Notes: generated by a model from the sequence alone, not told the origin. Positions 8,921 to 18,270 are shown, counted from the stretch's first letter. The stretch is DNA of 64,000 nucleotides from Flammeovirga sp. SJP92 (GCF_001583495.1 NZ_LQAQ01000093.1:496001-560000), one strand, 5' to 3'. Numbers and translations are program-made.

Positions 8921-9853
8921 CTAATAAATAATCTTCGGCCCTACTTTATTCACTTTTGATACGAATTTATCACTATCAATACCAATAGCTTTGAAAGCTT
9001 CTACCTTGGCATTTGCAATTCTTTCTGCCTTATCCAATCCTCTACATAAAGAGAAAACTGAAGGACCTGAACCTGAAATTGCTGTACCCATTGAGCCTGC
9101 ATAAACTGCTGCTCTTTTTACTTCATCAAAACCTGGAATCAGCATTGAACGGATCGGTTCTACAATTACATCTTGTAATGAACGACCAATCAAATCGTAA
9201 TTTTCTTGCTCTAAACCAGCAATCAAACCACCTACGTTACCCCACTGACGAACCGCATCTACTAATGGAATTTCACCTCTCAAAATATTACGAGCATCTT
9301 TTGTAGATACTTCGATATGAGGGTGAACTACTGCACAGCATAATTCCTCTGGTACATTCAAACGAACTACATCCAACGGATCATAACTACGCACCAAAAC
9401 AAAACCACCATACAATGCAGGTGCTACGTTATCAGCATGCGCCGCTCCACAAGCTACTCTTTCTCCTTCCATTGCGAAAGGAAGTAGCTCTTCAGAAGTT
9501 AATGGATTGTCAAATAATGCGTTGACCGCAAAAGCACCAGCAACTGTACTTGCTGATGAAGAACCTAAACCACTACCAAAAGGCATTTTTTTGTGTAAGG
9601 TTACTTCAATCCCTGCCTTCTCTGCTCCAATTTTCTCTAAAAATTGATACACTGAAACGGTCGCTGTGTTTTCTCTTGGATTGCGAGAAAGACGGCCACC
9701 ATCACCTGTGATGTCTTTAATTACAATACCCGGCTTATCGACTAATTTCATTTCGATTTCATCACCAGGGCTATCTACGGCAAAACCTAAGATATCAAAG
9801 CCACAAGCTACGTTAGCCACTGTAGCAGGGGCAAATGCTTTTACTTCTTTCAT
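8921..9853 (-). CDS. thrB: Homoserine kinase
   Basis: This is a GHMP-family kinase of 310 aa, the usual length. It phosphorylates L-homoserine with ATP in the cytoplasm, the step before threonine synthase. The ATP-binding loop GSGLGSSSAS is at residues 93-102, the N-terminal motif APATVANVACGFD at 8-20, and a C-terminal glycine-rich GTAISGSGPSVFSL. It lies 210 bp downstream of thrA on the same strand. The spacer contains two stem-loops and a heptamer repeat, so expression relative to thrA may be adjusted. The usual third gene, thrC, does not follow: a strong terminator comes directly after. Confidence 0.96.
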   Translation of the reverse strand: MKEVKAFAPATVANVACGFDILGFAVDSPGDEIEMKLVDKPGIVIKDITGDGGRLSRNPRENTATVSVYQFLEKIGAEKAGIEVTLHKKMPFGSGLGSSSASTVAGAFAVNALFDNPLTSEELLPFAMEGERVACGAAHADNVAPALYGGFVLVRSYDPLDVVRLNVPEELCCAVVHPHIEVSTKDARNILRGEIPLVDAVRQWGNVGGLIAGLEQENYDLIGRSLQDVIVEPIRSMLIPGFDEVKRAAVYAGSMGTAISGSGPSVFSLCRGLDKAERIANAKVEAFKAIGIDSDKFVSKVNKVGPKIIY

Positions 9854-9878
9854 TATTTTTATTGCTACCTGTAGTAGT

Positions 9879-9913
9879 TAAGGTCTCTTTTCAATAATGT
9901 GAATTAGACCTTA
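9879..9913 (-). promoter_or_regulatory. Stem-loop just upstream of thrB
   Basis: Arms of 8 bp (TAAGGTCT/AGACCTTA) enclose a 19-nt loop ending about 26 bp before the thrB start. It has no T-tract. It could affect mRNA processing or ribosome access. Confidence 0.45.
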
Positions 9914-9928
9914 TTTTATAAAAAGTAT

Positions 9929-9959
9929 AATGAGGACAAAGACTAGCTTTATCCTCATT
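9929..9959 (-). promoter_or_regulatory. Stem-loop in the thrA-thrB spacer, possible attenuator
   Basis: On the minus strand AATGAGGATAAAG pairs with CTTTGTCCTCATT (13 pairs including one G-U) around a 5-nt loop, followed by a weak T-rich stretch (ATACTTTTT). It may partly terminate transcription after thrA or protect processed mRNA ends. Confidence 0.5.
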
Positions 9960-10014
9960 TTATAATCAAATTAGAAATTGAATTATGAAGCAATTTATAA
10001 AGAGTAATTACCTC

Positions 10015-10056
10015 TTCATTCTTCATTCTTCATTCTTCATTCTTCATTCTTCATTC
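10015..10056. repeat. Heptanucleotide microsatellite, six copies of TTCATTC
   Basis: Six perfect head-to-tail copies of a 7-bp unit end 7 bp before the thrA stop codon, inside the thrA-thrB transcript. Similar 7-bp arrays with other units occur in the thiamin operon of this window. Confidence 0.97.
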
Positions 10057-10063
10057 TCAACTC

Positions 10064-12526
10064 TTAGTTGATCAAGAAGTTTCCGATTGTAATAATCTCT
10101 GCAAATACTCCCGCTGCAGTCACTTCTGCACCAGCACCAGGTCCTCTGATTACTAATGGCTCATTGAAGTAACGACGAGAAGTAAATACTACCATGTTGT
10201 CAGAACCAACCAATCCGTAGAATGGATGCGTACTATCTACTGCCTCCAAACTTACAGTTGCTTTTCCTTCTTCATCTAAAGTAGCCACCATTCTTAGTGC
10301 CTTACCGTCGATTTCTGCTTCTGCTCTTTGTTTTTCGAAAAGGTCATTTGCTTTTTCTAGTTCTACAAAGAAATCATCTACAGATTCAGCATCCATACAT
10401 GCTTGCGGAAGGATAGGTTTTACTGTTACGTCAGAAGGTTCCATATGATAACCTGCTTCACGCGCTAAGATCAAGATCTTACGGGCAACGTCTACTCCAC
10501 CCAAATCGTCACGTGGATCTGGCTCAGTATAACCCATTTCTTTGGCATCTTTTACTAACTCAGAGAATTTCATTCCTGCTGAGAAAGTATTGAATAAGTA
10601 CGATAATGTACCTGAAAGAATACCTTCGATTTTAATGATCTTATCACCTGATCTCTTTAAATCTTGAAGAGGTCCGATTACAGGAAGACCTGCACCTACG
10701 TTTGTCTCATACAAGAATTTCACGCCTCTACGTTTTGCAGCCGCTTGACATCTCAAGTAATAATCTAAGCTACTTGAGTTGGCGATTTTGTTTGGTGTAG
10801 TAATAGAAATAGAATTCAATAGAATCTTTTCATACAATTTCACCGCACTATCACCTGCTGTACAGTCTACAAATACAGAGTTAGGCAAGTTCATTTCAAT
10901 CATCTTCTCTACGAAACCTGCAGCACTTGAAGTTTCTCCTTCTGCTAGAATTTCGTCTTTAGGTAAAGAAATATCTAAACCTGTTTCATTGAAGATCATT
11001 TTCTTTGAATTGGCAGCACCTACTACGTTCAAGCGTAAGTTACGCTCAGTCAATAAGTACTCAGCCTGATCTCTCATTTGTGTCAGTAATGTATTACCGA
11101 TCAAACCAAGGCCCAACATAAACACGTTCAACTCCGCCATATCTGACAAGAAGAAGATTTCGTGCAATGCATTCAATGATTTATGTAAATGCTTCTGCTC
11201 GATTACTACAGAAACGTTTAGTTCTGATGAACCTTGAGCAATTGCGGCGATGTTTACACCGTTTTTACCCAATGCACTAAATAACTTGGCTGCAACACCT
11301 GGGCGGTGTGCCATGTTCTCACCGATAATTGCAAGAATTGATAAGTTATTTTGCACTTCTACTGGATTTACTTTTCCAGATGCCATTTCATTGAAGAACT
11401 CTTCCTCAATGATTTTCTTACTCTCCGTAGCATCACCTGGAGCTACCGCGAAAGTAATTGTATGCTCTGAAGAAGCTTGTGTAATCAAAATCATCGATAC
11501 ACCACCTCTTGCCAAAGCACCAAACAATCTTGATGATACACCCGGAACACCAATCAAACCACTGCCTGAAAGTGTAACCAAAGCAATCTCTTTGATAGAA
11601 GAAATACCTTTCACTGGCCAATCTTCCTGACCTGACTTGCTTGTTACAAGTGTACCAGGGAAAGACGGGTTGAATGTATTTCTGATTCTTAAATCAATGT
11701 TTTTCTTGATGGCAGGCTGAAGTGTTGGAGGATAGATCACTTTCGCACCGAAGTGTGACATCTCCATTGCTTCTTCATAAGACAGTTGCTGTAATGAGAA
11801 GGCTGTAGGCACAACTCTTGGATCGGTAGTCATTACACCGTCAACATCTGTCCAAATTTCGATTTCAGTAGCATTTAATGCCGCACCGAAAATCGCCGCA
11901 GTATAATCTGAACCACCACGACCTAAAGTAGTTGTTTCACCACTTTCAGAAGAAGCAATAAATCCAGTTACAATCTGCATTTTATCTGTTTCTGCAAAAT
12001 GCTTTGTAATTGCAGAATTTGTTGTTACAAAGTCAACCTTCGCTCCGCCAAACACACTGTTAGTACGCACTACTTTACGTGCATCCAACTGTTCAGCAAG
12101 AACGCCCTCTTGTGTTAAGAACTCAGCAATAATATATGATGAAAGGCGTTCTCCGAAAGACTGTAAAATATCCAATGAGCGTAGAGACAATTCTTTTAAA
12201 AGGAAAATACCTCTTAAAATATCCTCTAGGTCGTTCAACTGAAGTTTCACGAACGCAATGGTTTTACTTTGTCTACGTACTTCAATTAACTCACGAATCG
12301 CGGTTAAGTGAGTAGACTCAATATCTTTCAATAATGACTTATAGGTTTCGTCACCTGACGCTGCTCTGTTCCCTACTTCTATGAGCTTGTTTGTTATCCC
12401 GCTCATCGCCGATACCACAACTGCGACTCTTTGTCCGCTTTGCTGGTAATCAGAAAGGATATTGGCCACTTGTTGGATATTTTTCGCACTTCCAACCGAT
12501 GTACCTCCAAACTTGAGTACTTTCAT
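10064..12526 (-). CDS. thrA: Bifunctional aspartate kinase / homoserine dehydrogenase
   Basis: This enzyme catalyses the first and third steps of the aspartate pathway to threonine and methionine. I place the start at 12526 (MKVLKFGGTSVG). This gives 820 residues, equal to E. coli ThrA, with the kinase motif KFGGTSVG at 4-11; the longer reading frame to 12583 adds 19 non-conserved residues. Order: kinase domain to about residue 300, two ACT regulatory domains around 320-460 (LIGVPGVSSRLFGAL and a second near IAAIAQGSSELNVSV), then the NAD(P)-binding homoserine dehydrogenase from about 470 (FMLGLGLIGNT). ACT domains imply allosteric feedback, classically by threonine. It is transcribed with thrB. 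Confidence 0.96.
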   Translation of the reverse strand: MKVLKFGGTSVGSAKNIQQVANILSDYQQSGQRVAVVVSAMSGITNKLIEVGNRAASGDETYKSLLKDIESTHLTAIRELIEVRRQSKTIAFVKLQLNDLEDILRGIFLLKELSLRSLDILQSFGERLSSYIIAEFLTQEGVLAEQLDARKVVRTNSVFGGAKVDFVTTNSAITKHFAETDKMQIVTGFIASSESGETTTLGRGGSDYTAAIFGAALNATEIEIWTDVDGVMTTDPRVVPTAFSLQQLSYEEAMEMSHFGAKVIYPPTLQPAIKKNIDLRIRNTFNPSFPGTLVTSKSGQEDWPVKGISSIKEIALVTLSGSGLIGVPGVSSRLFGALARGGVSMILITQASSEHTITFAVAPGDATESKKIIEEEFFNEMASGKVNPVEVQNNLSILAIIGENMAHRPGVAAKLFSALGKNGVNIAAIAQGSSELNVSVVIEQKHLHKSLNALHEIFFLSDMAELNVFMLGLGLIGNTLLTQMRDQAEYLLTERNLRLNVVGAANSKKMIFNETGLDISLPKDEILAEGETSSAAGFVEKMIEMNLPNSVFVDCTAGDSAVKLYEKILLNSISITTPNKIANSSSLDYYLRCQAAAKRRGVKFLYETNVGAGLPVIGPLQDLKRSGDKIIKIEGILSGTLSYLFNTFSAGMKFSELVKDAKEMGYTEPDPRDDLGGVDVARKILILAREAGYHMEPSDVTVKPILPQACMDAESVDDFFVELEKANDLFEKQRAEAEIDGKALRMVATLDEEGKATVSLEAVDSTHPFYGLVGSDNMVVFTSRRYFNEPLVIRGPGAGAEVTAAGVFAEIITIGNFLIN

Positions 12527-12958
12527 CCTTTTCCTGTTTGCTAGTCCATAAGTATAAACAATTCGCAAAATTTGCGAGTACAATGCTAAGGCAAAATCAA
12601 TCTTTTTAGAAATACACTTTTCGATTTTCTGCTCCGGAATTTCGTAAAAACATTGTTCAAACCATGTAATGAGAATTCCGATAAAAGGCAGGCAAAAAAG
12701 TCAATTCCAAATATTCGATAACATTTGTCTTAGTACTAAAGTTATAAAAGTAGTATTTAAATCAGTGAATCGCCAACAATTTGATAAATGATAGGTGAAG
12801 TTTTTTATAATTTATCATTAAAAGGGTCATTTTTTCTAAAATTTCTCATTTTTAGAGACTTTTCTTAGTCAAAAATGAAAAATATCTACTTCTCCTCTTT
12901 TTAATTATTAATTGGCAATTATTAGTTGTTATTTCTTAGTTATTAATTTTTCTCTTCT
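12527..12958. other. Divergent intergenic region between thrA and rnpB
   Basis: This AT-rich region must hold the thrA promoter (minus strand). A 13-bp palindrome, CGCAAAATTTGCG (12564-12576), lies about 40 bp upstream of the thrA start and includes a near-match to a -7 box (AAATTTTG); it could be an operator. No leader peptide was identified. Confidence 0.5.
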
Positions 12959-12966
12959 TACTTTTG
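12959..12966 (+). promoter_or_regulatory. Bacteroidota -7 promoter element of rnpB
   Basis: TACTTTTG fits the TAnnTTTG consensus exactly, with a weak -33 element (TTAG) 19 bp upstream. The predicted start, four bases after the box, is 12971, where the P1 helix of RNase P RNA begins. Confidence 0.8.
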
Positions 12967-12970
12967 CTGC

Positions 12971-13351
12971 AAACGTGCGTTGCCTTGTCGCTTCAGTAAT
13001 GAAGAGGAAAGTCCGAGCATCACAGAGCGTCACACTTCCTAACGGGAAGGCACTCAGCAATGGGTGACAGAAAGTGCAACAGAAAGTAAACCGCCTTCGG
13101 GTAAGGGTGAAATGGTGAGGTAAGAGCTCACCGCGTTGGTGGCAACACGAACGGCATGGTAAACCTTGTGAGATGAAAGACCAAATAGGTCTTATTGTCC
13201 TTCGGGAATGAAGTTGCTCGCTTCATTGTCTTCACAGACAGATAAGATGGGTAGGTCGATGGAGCCTGTGAGCGATTGCAGGCCTAGATAAATGACAGGG
13301 ACCACATTGCTTGCAATGGAGGTACAGAACTCGGCTTATAGACGCACGTTT
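12971..13351 (+). ncRNA. rnpB: RNase P RNA (catalytic subunit, type A)
   Basis: The RNA component of RNase P trims tRNA 5' ends. The universally conserved segments are present in order: GAGGAAAGTCCGAGCATC near the 5' end (12991-13020 region), ACAGAAAGTAAACCGCC, AAGGGTGAAATGGTGAGGTA, GAACGGCATGGTAAACC, AGATGGGTAGGTCGATG, then ACAGAACTCGGCTTATAG near the 3' end. The ends AAACGTGCGT (12971) and ACGCACGTTT (to 13351) pair to form helix P1, which sets the boundaries. The P1 3' strand runs into a T-rich stretch that may help termination. Confidence 0.97.
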
Positions 13352-13389
13352 TTATTTTCTCATCCACTTAATTTTATTTCCCCCAAAAA

Positions 13390-14253
13390 ATGAGAACCTT
13401 ATTTTCCATTATCCTTTTTCTGGGAACCTTCCAACTTCATGCACAGTCTTTAGATTTCAAAAGTGTTGAAGACCTTTATTCTTTTTTCGATTACAATGCT
13501 TCTAAGCCAAAACAGTTAGTGAGTGCTCACCGTGGTGGTCCTTATATTGGTTATCCAGAAAATTGTATTCCTACTTTCAAACACCTTGTGAAATATGTTG
13601 ACGTACCTGTGATTGAATTGGACGTTGAGATGAGCAAAGACAGTGTGATGTTTTTAATGCATGACAATGAGCTAGGAAGAACAACTACGGGCAGTGGTTC
13701 TGTGAGAAATTACACTTGGAAAGAATTACAGAAAATTCGTTTGAAAGACGATGAAGGTAATTTGACGAAATATAAGTTTGATACTTTTGAAAAAGTATTG
13801 AAGTGGACTAAAAAAGGAAAAGCACTTTTAACTGTTGATGTAAAACGTGGTGTTCCATTTGAAAAAATTACAAAAGCCATCCGTGACGCAGGTGTTGAAA
13901 AATATGCGGCAGTAATCACTTACAATTGGGAAGATGCAAAATTAGTTCATCAATTGGCACCTGAATTAATGATTTCTGTAACTATCATGGATGAAAAAGG
14001 ATGGGAAGAGGCGAAAGCTTCTGGCATTCCTTTCAACAGAATGATTGCTTTCACGGGAGTTAAACTTCAAGATAAATCTCTTTATGAAAATTTACATAAA
14101 GAAGGCATCTACTGTATTTCTGCTACTTTCCATACTACTGATAAAGTGCAGGATGCTCAAAACAGAACAAAAGAATATCAAGAAGCTTGGGATTTAGGTG
14201 TAGATATCATCGCATCTGATCTTCCTATTGAGGCATTTGATTCCAAAAAATAA
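13390..14253 (+). CDS. Secreted glycerophosphodiester phosphodiesterase family protein
   Basis: This 287-aa protein has a Sec signal peptide (residues 1 to about 19, ending LHAQS) and then a GDPD barrel: SAHRGGPYIGYPENC near residue 45 (catalytic HRG and Glu), IELDVEMSKDS (metal-binding Glu/Asp) and LMHDNELGRTTTG (second catalytic His). GDPD enzymes split glycerophosphodiesters into glycerol-3-phosphate and an alcohol; a periplasmic location is predicted. The ATG lies only 38 bp after the RNase P RNA with no visible promoter in between, so it may depend on read-through from rnpB or a promoter inside it. A strong hairpin follows the stop. Confidence 0.87.
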   Translation: MRTLFSIILFLGTFQLHAQSLDFKSVEDLYSFFDYNASKPKQLVSAHRGGPYIGYPENCIPTFKHLVKYVDVPVIELDVEMSKDSVMFLMHDNELGRTTTGSGSVRNYTWKELQKIRLKDDEGNLTKYKFDTFEKVLKWTKKGKALLTVDVKRGVPFEKITKAIRDAGVEKYAAVITYNWEDAKLVHQLAPELMISVTIMDEKGWEEAKASGIPFNRMIAFTGVKLQDKSLYENLHKEGIYCISATFHTTDKVQDAQNRTKEYQEAWDLGVDIIASDLPIEAFDSKK

Positions 14254-14257
14254 AAAT

Positions 14258-14290
14258 AAGCTGTTCCACAAGATACTCGTGGAACAGCTT
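14258..14290. terminator. Bidirectional terminator between GDPD and T9SS protein 5
   Basis: Twelve-base arms AAGCTGTTCCAC/GTGGAACAGCTT enclose a 9-nt loop. On the minus strand the stem is followed by TTTTTATTTTTT, so it is strongest as the end of the leftward T9SS gene; it can also stop the rightward GDPD transcript. Confidence 0.88.
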
Positions 14291-14340
14291 CATTAATTTC
14301 ACTCGTTATATATATACTCTTTACCTAATTATTATTCTAT

Positions 14341-16044
14341 TTATTGTAAAACCAATTTTTTCTTAGTTGCTTTAAGTCCTGACTTTATAACCATATAATA
14401 CATTCCTGATGGTAAATTAGAAGGTAATGGCACAGGTTTTAAAAGAGAGTTTCCAGCTAAGTTTTTAATGACTTCTTGATAGATTGCTCTTCCTGAGTTA
14501 TTGTAAACCTGAATCAGAATATCATTGCCTTTTGATACATCCTGAATCGAAAGATTAGGAACCTGATTCCCATTGATTACATTAGGATATAGATTTACTT
14601 GAAAATCATTCACCCCATCATCTTCTAAAGCAATAAACAAAGGACCGTAAGATTCATTTTGTCCATCAAAATCATATTGTACTAGCTTATAATAAGCTTC
14701 AAAAAGAGGTTCTTCATCCACAAAAGTGTAATCAATAGCGTAAGTAGTGTTTCCAGCACCATCCAATATCCCTATACTTTCCCAGTTTTTTTGATCTACT
14801 GAGCGAAGTACTTCATAATAATCATTATTGATTTCCATAGCAGAGGTCCATTGCAGTTTTACTGTCTGTTGCTCTGTTATACCAATTGAAAATGTGCTAA
14901 GTATGATTGGGAGATCTCCCATATTGTTTTCTACCTCAATTTCATCAATAGCATTTACGGCACTCAATCTTGCATTTGATGGGTAATTCTCATAACTCGC
15001 TTTAGCCTCTAAAGGTGTGTCAACAAATTCAATTACAATTTTTCTACTTTGGGAGAAATAGTTTTGCATCGTAGTATTTTCTGATTTTGTCAGATGCTTT
15101 GTATCTGTTTTTCCATTGTCATGATAGTGATCTAGCTTTTCACTAACGTTTTGATTTTTCACTTCCCATTTGATGGCGACAATTCTATCTTTCAAATCTT
15201 GGAGTGAAGTAATTTTACCAAGACTAGACTGATTGGGTAAAACGATTTCATTGTTATCGAAGCCATAAGCCGTTACTTTTAAATATTTACCATACCATCC
15301 CGATGCGGAATTGACAGTAAGATCATTTAAAATATACACACTGATCTTGTTTCCAGATCGATCCCCTGCCACTAATTTTGATTCATCCCAAAAATCAATG
15401 GATGCACTCAGCTCATTAAAATCCAACACTTTATCAGTAGAAAATGGATCTGAACCTACAATAGCATTAGAGAAATTTCCATTTCCACTTCGATTATCCA
15501 ATCCACCTGTTGCATAAATGTTTTGTGGGTTTTCATTGGTTGCACGTCCAAAGTCTGCACTTCCTGAAACAGAAATTATTCCTGAGTTCCCTACATTCAC
15601 CCCAATATTATCAGTTCCATAATCAGAAATGAGAGTTCCATCATAAGTATCAACATTTCCTCTGACAATCAGCACGCCATCTACTTGAACTGATGAATTA
15701 GTGTTGATATACAAATTTCCATTGATAATTAAAGTATCTGTTTCACCAACTATAAGATTTACACCGCTTGGATAATTAAAGGCCTGGTCCCTACCTCCAA
15801 GTGACAATGTGTTACCATTTAAGTCAATTGTTACGGAAAGTTCATCACTATCATTTTTCACCTCAACCTTCCTGGCACTAGAATTACTACTTAGTGTCAA
15901 ATCATCTGCAAACGAACAATTGGCATCTGATGTGAACACTGCGTCTGTATCAAAATCTGATTTTAGATTTGCACATTGACCATAACTTTCCATTGTTATG
16001 AATCCTAATGCACCAGCTAATAGAAAAGGGTAAATAGCTCTCAT
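14341..16044 (-). CDS. T9SS-sorted cell-surface protein, array member 5
   Basis: This 567-aa protein has a signal peptide (about residues 1-22, ending SYG) followed by QC, then a beta-rich passenger with stacked short repeats such as LIINGNLYINTNSSVQVDG, suggesting a beta-solenoid. From about 378 comes an immunoglobulin-like module (LQWTSAMEIN, YEVLRSVDQKNWESIG) and finally a type A sorting domain near 485-567 ending SGMYYMVIKSGL...KKLVLQ. The sorting domain directs export through the type IX system and surface attachment or release. It is the most divergent of five paralogues in a row. The passenger function is unknown; structural or adhesive roles are guesses. Confidence 0.8.
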   Translation of the reverse strand: MRAIYPFLLAGALGFITMESYGQCANLKSDFDTDAVFTSDANCSFADDLTLSSNSSARKVEVKNDSDELSVTIDLNGNTLSLGGRDQAFNYPSGVNLIVGETDTLIINGNLYINTNSSVQVDGVLIVRGNVDTYDGTLISDYGTDNIGVNVGNSGIISVSGSADFGRATNENPQNIYATGGLDNRSGNGNFSNAIVGSDPFSTDKVLDFNELSASIDFWDESKLVAGDRSGNKISVYILNDLTVNSASGWYGKYLKVTAYGFDNNEIVLPNQSSLGKITSLQDLKDRIVAIKWEVKNQNVSEKLDHYHDNGKTDTKHLTKSENTTMQNYFSQSRKIVIEFVDTPLEAKASYENYPSNARLSAVNAIDEIEVENNMGDLPIILSTFSIGITEQQTVKLQWTSAMEINNDYYEVLRSVDQKNWESIGILDGAGNTTYAIDYTFVDEEPLFEAYYKLVQYDFDGQNESYGPLFIALEDDGVNDFQVNLYPNVINGNQVPNLSIQDVSKGNDILIQVYNNSGRAIYQEVIKNLAGNSLLKPVPLPSNLPSGMYYMVIKSGLKATKKKLVLQ

Positions 16045-16369
16045 ATCTTCTAATTATTTAAAAAGTCGGTACTCTCATTTCACGATTAGTTTTTAATTTT
16101 ATCTTTCTCGCTGTGGTTGTGAGGTCTAACGCATTTTTTTTCTTTTGTGTTGAAGGCAACAAAATTTGAAATCGTATGTTTCTAGCCTTTTGTTAATAAA
16201 AAAAGAATCGGAATATGATATTTATAACGGTTATCATACATCCTTAAAATCAAAAAAATAACCAATAATCAACACTAAAGACATCCAAAACGACAATCAG
16301 TATATTCCTATAGCTTTTTTCTTACATCGACGAAAAATTAATGTTGATGTAAAATTTTAGGCAAAAAAA
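16045..16369. other. Intergenic region upstream of T9SS member 5
   Basis: AT-rich spacer with no ORF. It should hold the leftward promoter of the 567-aa gene, but no perfect TAnnTTTG was seen. It ends at the terminator of the neighbouring paralogue. Confidence 0.5.
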
Positions 16370-16398
16370 ATCCCATAGCTTTCTAGAAACTATGGGAT
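16370..16398 (-). terminator. Terminator of T9SS member 4
   Basis: Arms ATCCCATAG-C-TTT and AAACTATGGGAT (one bulged base) with a CTAG loop, followed on the minus strand by a run of eight T. Its arm sequence resembles the terminator of member 3 (CCCATAGC), as if copied with the gene. Confidence 0.88.
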
Positions 16399-16426
16399 AA
16401 TCTGTAGTAAAATATTTTTCAGCAAG

Positions 16427-18253
16427 TTACCTGACTAATAAACGTTCTTTTACAATGTTTTTTCCAGACTTCACTACAACATAATACATTCCTGATCCTA
16501 ATTGCTTTGTGAAATGCATTGGTTTCAAAAGGTTATTTGAAGTCACTTCTGCTATATCTTCACTATACACAAGGTATCCATTGTTGTTGAAAACTTGAAT
16601 GCTCATACTTGTACCTACATTCAATCCTGAAATGCTGAACTGCACATTTTCACTGTTCAAAATATTATTAGGCATAATCAAAAGTTCCAATGCCTCTTCT
16701 ACTCCCTCTAATGTAACAGCAACTGGCCCAAAGAATTCAAAAGCTTCATCAAAATCAACTTGCTTTAATCTATAATATGATACAGCTAGTGGTTTTTCAT
16801 CTGTGAAAGTATATTCAATGGCAGTTTGCGAATTTCCACTTGCTTCAACTGTCCCAAGGTTAATCCAGTTTTTACGATCTGATGAACGTTGCACCTCAAA
16901 ATGAGATGCATTTATTTCTGAAGCTGTTTTCCATTCTAGCTCTACTTCTTCTCCTATTACAGCACCTCTGAAATAAATAAGCTCTACGGGTAAGTCTCCT
17001 GGCACTTGGCTTTCAAAATCAATAATGATGTTACCGCTCGACTGTACTGTTGCAATTCTAGCTGTACTTCCTCCTAACTGACCGTCTACAGTGACTCTTT
17101 CTGAAACCGATCCTGATTCAACTACTTCAATTTTGATGGTTTTATTAATAAAATAATCAAGGATCATCTGGTTGTCTGATTCATCTCCACCATTTCTCTT
17201 TTCAATCGCATCTTCAATTTCAGTAGGCAACTTCCATGTCATCTCTCCTAAAGCATCTTTAAGACCACCCACAGAATTAACTTTGAATGTAGAGTATAAC
17301 ATACAGTTTTTATCTTCTTCACTTTGTACAGTAAATGCGATTTCTTTTCCCAATAAACTTAATACATTACCATTGGACAGGATTTCTTCTAAGTTCTCTG
17401 AGGTGAAAATAGGTTGAGTATAAATTCCTGTTTCATCAAAAAAGTCAAGTCCTCTCGCTGTTATTGGTAGACTGATATCCACTGGGTAATCTTTCGTGAA
17501 AGGATTATCTATATCTCCAGGGTATTCATCCTTAATTTGATCGAAATCAATATCCCCAATTTTTCCTCCATTTCTAATTTCATCAACCGTATCTCTCAAA
17601 TCTTGTGTGTATTGACTATCTGGAAACAACCATTCACAAAGAGCTAACCATCCTAACAACCAACCTGGCACTTCACCTTCAATAGAGTAACTTTCTATTT
17701 TTCCATTAGGCACAATGATTAGACCTTCTAAATTACCTGAAGAATAGTTTAAAATAGCATCTTCATTCACATGTATTTGCCCTTCAGCAGCAACATTGAT
17801 ATTTACTTTACTTGACTTTTCAGGAGTATCTTCATCTCCTTCTGTCAGTAAACTTCCATGAATAATTAATACTCCATTATCTTTGACAGTCACTGTACTA
17901 TTGTTGAATAATCTAAGATCACCAATAATCACAAGGGTATCCTGTGCCTCAATAATAAGTTCCAATATATCATTTGGATCAGGCTCAAGTATCAGTTGAG
18001 ATGCTTCTATCAGTACAGATAAATTTTCTGTGGCATCTCCAACTAGAATTGTACGATAATTTCCATCGTTTTCCAGTGTTATTGTTGATTCAGAAAAGAC
18101 TTGACAGCTTTCATTAAAAATAAGGTTTCCATCTCCAATAGTCACACGACCTGAAGAATAATCAGCTGAACACCCATCTATTGCGAATGAATTATAACTT
18201 ATCAGAAGAATAGATGATATGAACAATAGCTTGTAGTAGTTAATGCTTAACAT
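16427..18253 (-). CDS. T9SS-sorted cell-surface protein, array member 4
   Basis: At 608 aa this is the longest of the five paralogues. It has a signal peptide of about 24 residues ending NSFA, a solenoid-like segment with DTLVIIGDLRLFNNSTVTVK, and a unique insert of roughly 200 residues (about 190-410) rich in Asp and Glu. The shared module LPVELIYFRG...WKTASEINASHFEVQRS follows, then the sorting domain ending LGSGMYYVVVKSG...KERLLVR. It is exported by T9SS by inference. It has its own terminator and a 5' inverted repeat (18271-18318), so it is probably a separate transcript. Passenger role unknown. Confidence 0.8.
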   Translation of the reverse strand: MLSINYYKLLFISSILLISYNSFAIDGCSADYSSGRVTIGDGNLIFNESCQVFSESTITLENDGNYRTILVGDATENLSVLIEASQLILEPDPNDILELIIEAQDTLVIIGDLRLFNNSTVTVKDNGVLIIHGSLLTEGDEDTPEKSSKVNINVAAEGQIHVNEDAILNYSSGNLEGLIIVPNGKIESYSIEGEVPGWLLGWLALCEWLFPDSQYTQDLRDTVDEIRNGGKIGDIDFDQIKDEYPGDIDNPFTKDYPVDISLPITARGLDFFDETGIYTQPIFTSENLEEILSNGNVLSLLGKEIAFTVQSEEDKNCMLYSTFKVNSVGGLKDALGEMTWKLPTEIEDAIEKRNGGDESDNQMILDYFINKTIKIEVVESGSVSERVTVDGQLGGSTARIATVQSSGNIIIDFESQVPGDLPVELIYFRGAVIGEEVELEWKTASEINASHFEVQRSSDRKNWINLGTVEASGNSQTAIEYTFTDEKPLAVSYYRLKQVDFDEAFEFFGPVAVTLEGVEEALELLIMPNNILNSENVQFSISGLNVGTSMSIQVFNNNGYLVYSEDIAEVTSNNLLKPMHFTKQLGSGMYYVVVKSGKNIVKERLLVR

Positions 18254-18270
18254 ATCAGAAAAGGTTTTAG

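Noticed and set aside
10015-10056. Heptamer array as a CRISPR or attachment site
   Set aside because: Units are 7 bp without spacers; it is a simple microsatellite.
12527-12583. 19-residue N-terminal extension of thrA
   Set aside because: Homology begins at MKVLKFGGTSVG, which gives the canonical 820 residues; the extension covers the likely promoter region.
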